Shown here piece after piece: positions 1-6,509 of a stretch of 20,771 nucleotides of DNA. Position numbers and translations under genes: made by a program. Below the pieces are notes generated by a model. It saw only the letters and a program-made list of their open reading frames with translations, did no database searches and had not been told where the DNA came from. Source of the stretch: Gallionellaceae bacterium (GTDB lineage Bacteria > Pseudomonadota > Gammaproteobacteria > Burkholderiales > Gallionellaceae). The first letter of the stretch is position 1. The number at the start of each line of letters is the position of its first letter. The stretch lies in contig JAUSKS010000045.1 in the NCBI GenBank assembly GCA_030646595.1, positions 1 through 20,771 on the forward strand, given 5' to 3'.

Positions 1-108
1 TTGCGCCGCCAGGTCTTCTAATGGCGTTAATAATTCTCCGGCGCGATGTTTGCGCCAGGATTCAAATAAAAAAGTACGCGCTTCGTCGCGGCTGGGATTA
101 AAGGGCAT
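1..108 (-). CDS. DUF1841 family protein, N-terminal part only
   Basis: A minus-strand frame opens with ATG at 106-108 and stays open to the left edge, so only the first 36 residues are visible. It begins MPFNPSRDEARTFLFESW, followed by a KHRAGELLTPLEDLAA stretch. This matches, from memory, the conserved N-terminus of DUF1841 proteins (typically NPSRD..R.FF...W.K.R.G..LTPLE), a short proteobacterial family of unknown function. It starts 2 bases after the stop codon of nth on the same strand, so the two are probably cotranscribed. The nth-DUF1841 adjacency is, as far as I recall, common in betaproteobacteria. The family call rests on 36 residues, and no function can be given. Confidence 0.72.
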   Translation of the reverse strand, partial: MPFNPSRDEARTFLFESWRKHRAGELLTPLEDLAAQ

Positions 109-110
109 CT

Positions 111-749
111 CTAAACATCGTAATTTTTATTGGGGTATTCGCACAAATCTGCAATCAGGCATATTCTGCACTTGGGCTTGCGCGCTTGGCAAATGTAGCG
201 CCCATGCAGGATTAACCAATGGTGTGCGTCATGCTTGAATTCATCCGGGGTAACTTTCAGCAATTTGTGCTCTACTTCCAGTACAGTTTTACCGGGAGCC
301 AGACCCATGCGGTTAGCCACCCGGAAAATATGGGTATCTACGGCAATCGTTGGTTGGCCAAACACGGTGTTGAGCACCACATTAGCAGTCTTGCGCCCCA
401 CGCCGGGCAAAGCTTCCAGTTCCTCGCGTGTTTGCGGCACACTGCCGCCATGTTTTTCCAGTAGCAACTGACACGTCTTGATGATGTGCTTGGATTTGGT
501 TTTGTATAAACCGATGCGCTGCACATAGCCACGCAATTTTTCTTCCCCTAAAGCCAATATGGCCTGCGGTGTGCGCGCTACCGGAAACAAAAGCCGGGTG
601 GCAGCATTCACGCTGATATCAGTCGCTTGAGCGGAGAGTATGACCGCGAGCAATAATTCAAACGGGGTGTGATATTCCAGTTCGGTAGTAGGATGAGGGG
701 CGGCAGCTTGGAAACGCAAAAAAATTTCACGCCGCTTGCTTGCGTTCAC
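111..749 (-). CDS. nth: Endonuclease III (DNA glycosylase/AP lyase)
   Basis: This base-excision-repair enzyme removes oxidised pyrimidines and nicks the abasic site. Counting from a GTG at 747-749, the protein has 212 residues. The helix-hairpin-helix LPGVGRKTANVV places the catalytic lysine at K120, and VDTHIFRV places the catalytic aspartate at D138. The iron-sulfur cluster cysteines fall at 187, 194, 197 and 203 (C-X6-C-X2-C-X5-C). These are the same positions as in E. coli Nth, which strongly supports the GTG start. A longer frame to a TTG at 791 would add 14 residues unlike the family and reach the terminator tail of amtB. No strong ribosome binding site is visible before the GTG. The gene is followed immediately by the DUF1841 gene. 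Confidence 0.95.
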   Translation of the reverse strand: MNASKRREIFLRFQAAAPHPTTELEYHTPFELLLAVILSAQATDISVNAATRLLFPVARTPQAILALGEEKLRGYVQRIGLYKTKSKHIIKTCQLLLEKHGGSVPQTREELEALPGVGRKTANVVLNTVFGQPTIAVDTHIFRVANRMGLAPGKTVLEVEHKLLKVTPDEFKHDAHHWLILHGRYICQARKPKCRICLIADLCEYPNKNYDV

Positions 750-789
750 AGGATAGTTAAATTGGTAACAATTGATGCAATCATACACC

Positions 790-817
790 AAAAAAAGAAG
801 GCGTCCGAAGACGCCTT
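790..817 (-). terminator. Rho-independent terminator of the torF-glnK-amtB operon
   Basis: Read on the minus strand, a perfect 8-bp stem (AAGGCGTC pairing with GACGCCTT, plus positions 798-805 and 810-817) closes a UUCG tetraloop. It is followed by one C and a run of seven T (plus 790-796). It lies 33 bases beyond the amtB stop codon and just before nth on the same strand, so it should separate nth from the nitrogen operon. Confidence 0.92.
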
Positions 818-849
818 GGAGGGAGATTAACGCATTACCAAATTACAAA

Positions 850-2397
850 TTAAAGGTTGTAAGCACGTTCACCGTGAAGTGCAGTGTCCAGGCCTTCGCG
901 TTCTTCTTCTTCGCTGACGCGCAGCCCTATCGTTACATCCACGATCTTGTAGCAGATAAAGGCAACCACACCAGACCAGATTACTGAGGTCAGCACGGCT
1001 TGTGCTTGTATCCACAATTGCGCGCCGATCTCGGTATCAATGACGGTGTTGTTAACATAGTCAAGAATGCCGGTGCCGCCCAGTTTCCAGGTGTTGAACA
1101 CCCCGGTGAGCAATGCGCCCAGAATACCGCCCACGGCATGCACGCCAAACACGTCCAGCGCATCATCCGCACCTAGCAGTTTCTTGAGACCTGTTACGCC
1201 CCAGAAGCACACTACACCAGCCAGCGCGCCGATCACCAGCCCACCACCTACGCCTACCCAGCCGCAAGCTGGGGTAATGGCAACCAAGCCAGCGACTGCA
1301 CCGGAAGCTGCACCCAGCATGGAAGGTTTGCCTTTGAGCAGCCATTCGGCAAAAGTCCAGGTTAATGCCGCAGCAGCAGTTGCGTTAAGCGTGTTGATGA
1401 AGGCCAGCGCAGCAGTACCGCCTGCTTCCAATGCAGAGCCTGCATTGAAACCAAACCAGCCCACCCACAGCAATGATGCACCTATCATGGTCATGGTCAG
1501 GCTATGCGGCGTGAAATGTTCCTTGCCGTATCCAACTCGTTTGCCCACCATATAAGCACCCACCAAGCCAGCTACGCCAGCATTGATATGTACTACCGTA
1601 CCGCCAGCAAAATCCAGTGCGCCTTTCTGGAACAGCCAACCTGAGGCAGCGACAGCCGCCGCAGCCGCATCTGCACTGGTGAATGCATCTGGACCAGGCC
1701 AGAACCAAACCATATGTGCAATCGGCAGATAGGAGAAGGTGAACCACAGTGCGGAGAACAACAGCACGGCAGAAAATTTCATGCGCTCGGCAAAAGAACC
1801 GACGATCAACGCTACCGTGATTGCTGCAAAAGTTGCCTGGAAAGCCACGAATGCAAATTCAGGAATCACTACCCCTTTGCTGAAGGTGGCGGCATTGGCG
1901 ACTGCACCCGTAACTGGATCAAATATGCCTTTCAGGAATAGCCGATCAAAGCCACCGATGAAAGCATTACCCTGAGTGAATGCCAGCGAGTAACCATAAA
2001 TTGCCCATAACACAACAATCAGCGCGAAGATGGAAAACACCTGCATTAACACTGACAACATGTTTTTGCTGCGCACCAAGCCACCGTAAAAGAGCGCGAG
2101 GCCGGGAATAGCCATCATGATAACCAGCAATGTTGCCACCAACATCCAGGAAGTATCTCCCTTGTTGGGGGTCGGTGCTGGGGCGGCTACCGGGGCAGCC
2201 TCAACAGGAGCTGCGGCGGTAGCTGTTGCTTCCATGGCAGTTCCAGGGGCCGGTGCTTCTTCTGCAAATGCTGGAGCTGTCAAACCGCACAGCAGAGCAA
2301 ACAGCGTAAAACCCACTAAAAATTTTTTAATTACGGCATAAGCCCCGCCTTTGAGGGCGCTCGCCGGCTCTGAAACTCTACTTGATATCGTTTTCAT
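850..2397 (-). CDS. amtB: Ammonium transporter AmtB
   Basis: This is an Amt/Rh-family inner-membrane channel that takes up ammonium under nitrogen limitation and is plugged by GlnK. The 515-residue protein has a long N-terminal signal sequence (cleavage likely after A45 in TAPAFA-EEAP), then an Ala/Pro-rich linker to about residue 79. Eleven hydrophobic helices follow. Landmarks are LALFYGGLVRSKN near 100-112, D262 in LDFAGGTVVHINAG with pore histidine H270, and the second pore histidine H420 in VFGVHAVGG. The start is ATG 2395-2397, with AAGGGAG just upstream. The open frame continues further upstream, but that part overlaps glnK out of frame and is not real. The gene lies 10 bases after glnK and is followed by a strong terminator. 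Confidence 0.96.
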   Translation of the reverse strand: MKTISSRVSEPASALKGGAYAVIKKFLVGFTLFALLCGLTAPAFAEEAPAPGTAMEATATAAAPVEAAPVAAPAPTPNKGDTSWMLVATLLVIMMAIPGLALFYGGLVRSKNMLSVLMQVFSIFALIVVLWAIYGYSLAFTQGNAFIGGFDRLFLKGIFDPVTGAVANAATFSKGVVIPEFAFVAFQATFAAITVALIVGSFAERMKFSAVLLFSALWFTFSYLPIAHMVWFWPGPDAFTSADAAAAAVAASGWLFQKGALDFAGGTVVHINAGVAGLVGAYMVGKRVGYGKEHFTPHSLTMTMIGASLLWVGWFGFNAGSALEAGGTAALAFINTLNATAAAALTWTFAEWLLKGKPSMLGAASGAVAGLVAITPACGWVGVGGGLVIGALAGVVCFWGVTGLKKLLGADDALDVFGVHAVGGILGALLTGVFNTWKLGGTGILDYVNNTVIDTEIGAQLWIQAQAVLTSVIWSGVVAFICYKIVDVTIGLRVSEEEEREGLDTALHGERAYNL

Positions 2398-2407
2398 GGT
2401 GGCTCCC

Positions 2408-2761
<354 letters not shown>

Positions 2762-2764
2762 TTA

Positions 2765-2783
2765 GGCGGTGTCAGACACCGCC
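2765..2783 (-). promoter_or_regulatory. Intercistronic hairpin between torF and glnK
   Basis: An 8-bp GC-rich inverted repeat (GGCGGTGT / ACACCGCC, 3-nt loop) lies between the torF stop and the glnK ribosome binding site. On the minus-strand transcript no U-tract follows, so it is not a standard intrinsic terminator. It may stabilise or process the mRNA, or lower the ratio of one cistron to the other. The structure is visible; its role is inferred. Confidence 0.6.
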
Positions 2784-2798
2784 CCTGCATATAATTGA

Positions 2799-3614
2799 TC
2801 AGAACGAACGGCTAAGGGACAGCACTGCTGTGCCACGACCCAAGTCCTTGTTGAGAACATGATAGAACTGTCCGGCACCATCCTTGGCATTGGTATCGCT
2901 GTAAGCCAGCCCTAAGATATAGCCACCGAAATCCTTGCTGGCGCTTAGCTTGTAGTCAGTATAGGTTGCGGTAGTTCCGGCTGCGTCCAGCGCATCGGCT
3001 GTGGTTCCTTTATAGGTTTGCTTGCCCACATGCGCTCCCAAAGTAATACCGGTGTCTGCAATTGCATAACTGGCACTAAGGTCAATATAGCTAGTACCAT
3101 CAGCGTTGGCCATGCCAAAAGTATCGCCTAGGCTGTGGGAATATTTGAGTGTGACCCATTTGTAGCCGATCAAGCCGTAAATTTCATCGGTATCGCCCTT
3201 GGTGGCACCAGGTGTATAAGTACCTGGGTAGTTGTAACGCAAATAACCAACGTCGTAGCTGAAGTCTTCGGCAAAAGTGCTTTTGAAGCCGAAGTAAGTA
3301 TCCAGCTCTAAACTGGCATTGGCAGCAACACCGGCGTCACTCAACCAACTGATGTTGGAACCCCAAACACCTGCATAAAAGCCGCTGGAACGAGCATAAT
3401 CAAAGCCGCCTTGAAGAGCTGGTTTCTGCCCGGTTTGCGAAATACCACGGTAAAGATAATCGCTAACCAAGCTGACGTTGCTGGTTAAGGTATGTGAACT
3501 GGTAGGGATGGTATGCGTATCCTCTTTATGTTTCGTTGCTGCGGTGTCTTCTGCGAGTGCAGGCAGCGCAAATAATGTGCCTAAGACGGCAAGAAGTAAT
3601 TTGGTTCTTTGCAT
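2799..3614 (-). CDS. TorF family putative outer-membrane porin
   Basis: This is a 271-residue predicted beta-barrel of the TorF/TIGR02001 family, found in proteobacteria and often near ammonium-transport genes. A signal peptide (MQRTKLLLAVLGTLFALPALA) should be cut after residue 21. The mature protein shows the family pattern: an early LVSDYLYRGISQTGQKPALQGGFDY segment, alternating aromatic and polar strands, and a terminal phenylalanine (LSLSRSF) typical of outer-membrane barrels recognised by the BAM machinery. The start ATG at 3612-3614 is preceded by AAGGAAA. It is the first gene of the torF-glnK-amtB operon, behind a sigma-54 promoter. That suggests a role in outer-membrane passage of a nitrogen compound; the substrate is not known. 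Confidence 0.85.
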   Translation of the reverse strand: MQRTKLLLAVLGTLFALPALAEDTAATKHKEDTHTIPTSSHTLTSNVSLVSDYLYRGISQTGQKPALQGGFDYARSSGFYAGVWGSNISWLSDAGVAANASLELDTYFGFKSTFAEDFSYDVGYLRYNYPGTYTPGATKGDTDEIYGLIGYKWVTLKYSHSLGDTFGMANADGTSYIDLSASYAIADTGITLGAHVGKQTYKGTTADALDAAGTTATYTDYKLSASKDFGGYILGLAYSDTNAKDGAGQFYHVLNKDLGRGTAVLSLSRSF

Positions 3615-3677
3615 GATATTTCCTTTCTTTGATGGAGTTGAAATAAAGGATAAAATTAGTATCCCCCGCCTATGTAC

Positions 3678-3693
3678 AGCAGATTCTGTGCCA
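3678..3693 (-). promoter_or_regulatory. Sigma-54 (RpoN) promoter of torF-glnK-amtB
   Basis: On the minus strand the sequence TGGCACAGAATCTGCT matches the -24/-12 consensus TGGCAC-N5-TTGCW at all but one core position. The invariant GG and GC are exactly 10 bases apart. The predicted transcription start is near 3668, which gives a leader of about 54 bases before the torF ATG. Confidence 0.82.
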
Positions 3694-3755
3694 CTAAATA
3701 TTAGTTATATTAAATAATATATTACGATTAATCCGTGAAAATAAACTGGCAGTGA

Positions 3756-3772
3756 TGCACCAATTAAATGCG
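3756..3772. promoter_or_regulatory. Weak NtrC-type site, proximal to the promoter
   Basis: TGCACC-AATTA-AATGCG has a perfect left half and a degraded right half of the NtrC dyad (TGCACY-N5-RGTGCA). Its centre is about 96 bp upstream of the predicted sigma-54 start. On its own it would be doubtful; its 31-bp spacing from the stronger site gives it weight. Confidence 0.5.
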
Positions 3773-3786
3773 ACCTCTGCTGTGGA

Positions 3787-3803
3787 TGCACTTATCAGGT
3801 GCG
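3787..3803. promoter_or_regulatory. NtrC-type enhancer site, distal and strong
   Basis: TGCACT-TATCA-GGTGCG is a 17-bp dyad that differs from the NtrC consensus (TGCACY-N5-RGTGCA) only in its last base. It is centred about 127 bp upstream of the predicted sigma-54 start, and 31 bp (three helical turns) from the weaker dyad. Paired NtrC sites about 32 bp apart upstream of a sigma-54 promoter are the classical glnA arrangement in enteric bacteria. Confidence 0.72.
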
Positions 3804-3861
3804 GCAATAAGAGAGGTAAGTTTGCTACACTGTAAGCCATCATTTATCTCAGAGGCCTTAT

Positions 3862-4125
3862 ATGTTTAATGCAAAATTTTTCGATGAAATTTCCGCTAAA
3901 TTAAGCGCAGCAATGGCCAGCAGCCCAGCCAAAGATTTTGAAAAAAATGCCCGGGCTTTGTTAACGCAAGGTTTTGCCAAACTGGATTTGGTGACGCGCG
4001 AAGAATTTGATGTGCAGACTCAGTTGTTATCCCGCACCCAGCAAAAGCTGGCCACGCTGGAAGCGCGCATTGCTGCTTTGGAAGCGCAACGCATATCATC
4101 CCTTCCCCTTCAAGGGGAAGGATAG
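3862..4125 (+). CDS. ubiK: Ubiquinone biosynthesis accessory factor UbiK (YqiC/BMFP family)
   Basis: UbiK is a small coiled-coil protein that assists the soluble ubiquinone-synthesis complex, mainly under aerobic conditions. The 87-residue protein has an N-terminal helical half (MFNAKFFDEISAKLSAAMASSP) and the family motif LVTREEFDVQTQLLSRTQQKLATLEARIAALE, a C-terminal coiled coil. An AGAGG ribosome binding site lies 6 bases before the ATG. The last residues (LPLQGEG) are encoded by a hairpin repeat that begins at about 4099, so the natural end of the gene has been replaced or extended by the repeat. The upstream region is shared with the divergent nitrogen operon. comM follows in the same direction. 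Confidence 0.88.
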   Translation: MFNAKFFDEISAKLSAAMASSPAKDFEKNARALLTQGFAKLDLVTREEFDVQTQLLSRTQQKLATLEARIAALEAQRISSLPLQGEG

Positions 4126-4194
4126 GATGGGGATGGGTTATTTCGCCGCACCTGAACCCATCCCCACCCCAACCCTCCCCTTGAAGGGGAGGGG
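4101..4194. repeat. REP-like hairpin repeat, copy 1
   Basis: Two long arms (4101-4139 and 4155-4194) are inverted copies of each other with few mismatches, separated by about 15 bases. Each arm contains its own short palindrome (CCCCTTCAAGGGG or its complement), followed by a G-rich or C-rich tail with GGTGGGGATGGG-type sequence. The same core recurs at about 18999-19040. The left arm overlaps the end of ubiK, and the right arm ends about 30 bases before comM. It may also act as an mRNA-stabilising or attenuating structure. Confidence 0.85.
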
Positions 4195-4224
4195 GCTTGC
4201 CATCATTGTAATGAAGGTGTCTGT

Positions 4225-5721
4225 ATGAGCCTTGCTGTTCTTTATAGCCGTGCGCTTTCCGGCATGGATGCTGCGCTGGTCACAGTCGAAGTGCATCTGG
4301 CTAACGGTCTGCCCAGCTTCACCATAGTCGGCCTGCCTGAGGCTGAAGTGAAAGAAAGCAAGGATCGTGTGCGCGCCGCTTTGCTCACCTGCCAGTTTGA
4401 ATTTCCCAACCGTCGTATTACCGTCAATCTCGCGCCTGCCGATTTACCCAAGGAAAGCGGTCGCTTTGATTTACCCATCGCGCTGGGCATTTTAGCTGCG
4501 TCCGGGCAAATACCTTCAGCCCTGTTACCCCAATATGAATTTGCCGGGGAGCTGGCGCTTACCGGTGAGTTACGCCCGATACGCGGTGCGCTGGCCATGA
4601 CTTATCAAGCGGCTTCCAGCGGACGAGCTTTTATCTTGCCCCAAATCAATGCTATTGAGGCGGCGCTGGTGCTGGATGCGATGGTATATCCGGCGCAATC
4701 CTTGCTACAGGTAGCAGCGCATTTGGCCGGTCGTATGGCACTCACTCGTCAGTTAGCCCACGCTATACCGGTGAGGCCACATTACCCAGATATGCACGAA
4801 GTAAAAGGCCAGGGACAAACCAAGCGCGCGCTGGAAATTGCGGCCGCAGGAGGACATAGCGTACTGATGTCCGGCCCGCCTGGCACGGGCAAATCCATGC
4901 TGGCCGCCCGACTGCCCGGCATTCTGCCGCAGATGAGTGAGCAAGAGGCGCTGGAAAGCGCGGCCATGCAATCACTGGATGGCGTCTTCGACGTGCGGCG
5001 CTGGAAGGCCCGTCCTTATCGTGCGCCGCACCACACTGCTTCTGCGGTGGCCATGGTCGGCGGTGGCAGCAATCCGCGTCCTGGCGAAATTTCCATTGCG
5101 CTGCATGGTGTTTTGTTTCTGGATGAATTGCCAGAATTTGCGCGGCCCGTGCTGGAAGTATTGCGCGAACCGCTGGAAAGCGGACGCATCACCATCTCGC
5201 GCGCCGCGCGCCGTGCTGATTTTCGTGCGCAATTTCAATTAATCGCTGCCATGAACCCCTGCCCATGCGGGTATCTCGGACACTTCAATGGTAAATGCCG
5301 CTGCACACCAGACCAGATTGCGCGTTATCGCAGCAAAATTTCCGGCCCGCTGCTGGACCGTATTGATATTCAAATTGAAGTCCCTGCCGTGCCGCAAGAA
5401 GTTTTGCTCAAGCAGGCTGATGGCGAAACCAGCAGTGACATTCAAGTACGGGTAGAAGCCGCACGACAACGCGCCATGACGCGCCAGAATAAAGCTAACG
5501 CGCAGCTTACTGTGCCGGAAATTGATGAGCTGTGCGCACCGGATGCGCAAGGCTCAGCGCTGCTGCAACAAGCCATCGCCCGCTTTAATCTTTCCGCACG
5601 CGCTTATCATCGTGTGCTTAAAGTGGCACGCACTATTGCGGATCTGGCGGCTAGCGAAAATATTTTGACCGCGCATATTGCCGAAGCCGTGCAATACCGC
5701 AGGATGGATAAGCAGGGATAG
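4225..5721 (+). CDS. comM: ComM/YifB family AAA+ ATPase (branch-migration helicase)
   Basis: ComM is a hexameric ATPase that promotes branch migration when transformed DNA recombines into the chromosome. The 498-residue protein is full length. It has an N-terminal ChlI/Lon-like domain (about 1-150) and Walker A GPPGTGKS at 217-224. Walker B VLFLDE lies at 296-301, before the cysteine-rich NPCPCGYLG...CRC segment from 344. A sensor region ISGPLLDRIDI follows at about 374-384, then the C-terminal helical domain ending HIAEAVQYRRMDKQG. The start ATG has GAAGG upstream. The last 36 bases before the final few codons (5672-5707) recur at 12744-12779, so this 3' end appears to be an attachment site for the island that follows. 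Confidence 0.95.
   Translation: MSLAVLYSRALSGMDAALVTVEVHLANGLPSFTIVGLPEAEVKESKDRVRAALLTCQFEFPNRRITVNLAPADLPKESGRFDLPIALGILAASGQIPSALLPQYEFAGELALTGELRPIRGALAMTYQAASSGRAFILPQINAIEAALVLDAMVYPAQSLLQVAAHLAGRMALTRQLAHAIPVRPHYPDMHEVKGQGQTKRALEIAAAGGHSVLMSGPPGTGKSMLAARLPGILPQMSEQEALESAAMQSLDGVFDVRRWKARPYRAPHHTASAVAMVGGGSNPRPGEISIALHGVLFLDELPEFARPVLEVLREPLESGRITISRAARRADFRAQFQLIAAMNPCPCGYLGHFNGKCRCTPDQIARYRSKISGPLLDRIDIQIEVPAVPQEVLLKQADGETSSDIQVRVEAARQRAMTRQNKANAQLTVPEIDELCAPDAQGSALLQQAIARFNLSARAYHRVLKVARTIADLAASENILTAHIAEAVQYRRMDKQG
5672..5707 (+). repeat. Left direct repeat of the comM island (att-like)
   Basis: This 36-bp segment of the comM 3' end encodes HIAEAVQYRRM and matches 12744-12779 at 34 of 36 positions. 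Both differences are in third codon positions (GTG/GTA and CAA/CAG), so the encoded peptide is identical. It is taken as the left boundary of a roughly 7-kb insertion. Confidence 0.75.
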
Positions 5722-5737
5722 ACAGCATCGCTTACAT

Positions 5738-5759
5738 AATGTACATTTCGATGTACATT
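5738..5759. promoter_or_regulatory. Palindromic operator of the toxin-antitoxin operon
   Basis: This is a perfect inverted repeat, AATGTACAT-TTCG-ATGTACATT, and each arm contains the self-complementary octamer ATGTACAT. It lies 14 bases upstream of the antitoxin start and just after the comM stop. This is the expected place for autorepression by a Phd/YefM-type antitoxin. The symmetry is seen directly; the binding protein is inferred. Confidence 0.72.
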
Positions 5760-5773
5760 GAATGGGGGAAATT

Positions 5774-5995
5774 ATGAAACAAGCCACTTTTACCGAATTG
5801 CGCAATAACGCCAAGCAGTTCTTTGATTCTGTCGAGGCGGGTGAACCGTTGCGTATTTTGCGCAATGGCAAGCCGATTGCAGACATTATTCCCATTGCAT
5901 CGGAAGTACCTTCCTGGAAGCACCGCATAGCACAGCCCTTGGTGCTGGACGGTGGAATGATCAGCGATTTGATTCTTGAAGAGCGCGGTAACTAA
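5774..5995 (+). CDS. Phd/YefM family antitoxin
   Basis: This 73-residue DNA-binding antitoxin is predicted to repress its own operon and neutralise the PIN toxin encoded next. It shows the Phd/YefM N-terminal pattern (MKQATFTELRNNAKQFFDSVEAGEPLRILRNGKPIADIIP), the typical dimeric DNA-binding fold. The C-terminal tail (SWKHRIAQPLVLDGGMISDLILEERGN) is the likely toxin-binding part. The start at 5774 is preferred because GGGGGA lies 4 bases before it; an in-frame ATG at 5762 would overlap that site. The toxin gene begins 7 bases after the stop, and a perfect palindrome lies upstream. It is the first gene inside the putative comM island, where it could stabilise the element. Confidence 0.85.
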   Translation: MKQATFTELRNNAKQFFDSVEAGEPLRILRNGKPIADIIPIASEVPSWKHRIAQPLVLDGGMISDLILEERGN

Positions 5996-6002
5996 AAGAA
6001 TA

Positions 6003-6416
6003 ATGCTGGCATTTTTCGATTCATCTGCGTTTGCCAAGCGCTATGTGCAGGAAGCCGGTTCCAGCGATGTACTGTTGTGGTGTGAGCGCGCCTCAGAGAT
6101 CGGATTGAGTGGCATCGCACTGCCGGAAATCATTTCTGCCTTTTGCCGCTTGTTACGGGAAAAGCGGATAAGCCGGAAACAATACCATTCTCTAAAAATA
6201 TCGCTGCTGGAAGATGTGCGGGATATTGCCATTTGCGACCTGTCTCCCGCAGTGATACGCCACTCCATCGTTGCTTTGGAAAAAACCACATTGTGCGGCA
6301 TGGATGCCATCCATATTGCTAGTGCGCTAGCGTTGCGCGCGGAGGTGTTTGTTTCTGCAGACCAGCGTCAGTGCAAAGCGGCGAAGTTGGCCGGGTTGCG
6401 AGTAGTTAAAGTTTGA
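6003..6416 (+). CDS. PIN-domain toxin, VapC-like ribonuclease
   Basis: This 137-residue PIN-fold protein is predicted to be an Mg-dependent RNase. The acidic active-site residues are all visible: D6 in FFDSSAFAKRY, E42 in LPEIISAF, D101 in MDAIHIASAL and D120 in VSADQRQ. It therefore looks intact. The ATG at 6003 is preferred over a TTG at 5976 that lies inside the antitoxin, because MLAFFDSS is the usual PIN start. It forms a two-gene operon with the Phd-type antitoxin. The RNA target cannot be told from sequence. PIN toxins paired with Phd-type antitoxins, rather than AbrB- or RHH-type ones, are a known combination. Confidence 0.87.
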   Translation: MLAFFDSSAFAKRYVQEAGSSDVLLWCERASEIGLSGIALPEIISAFCRLLREKRISRKQYHSLKISLLEDVRDIAICDLSPAVIRHSIVALEKTTLCGMDAIHIASALALRAEVFVSADQRQCKAAKLAGLRVVKV

Positions 6417-6471
6417 TGGGTAACCGTTTAGGGATTGGGAATCAGGCCGCAGCACTCGCACTATGGGTGTC

Positions 6472-6477
6472 TATAAT
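6472..6477 (+). promoter_or_regulatory. Candidate -10 element for the methyltransferase gene
   Basis: A perfect TATAAT hexamer lies 32 bases before the methyltransferase ATG, in the 93-base gap after the toxin gene. No convincing -35 hexamer is visible 16-18 bases upstream. It is either a weak promoter or one that needs an activator. Confidence 0.35.
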
Positions 6478-6509
6478 TTCGCGTGTTAACACTATTTTAA
6501 AACTGAGCA

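Noticed and set aside
750..791. Longer nth start at a TTG
   Set aside because: With the GTG at 749 the catalytic Lys and Asp and the cluster cysteines fall at the E. coli Nth positions; the extra residues do not resemble the family.
3478..3717. 79-codon plus-strand frame over the torF start
   Set aside because: It runs antisense through the torF signal peptide and the sigma-54 promoter, with no recognisable protein features.
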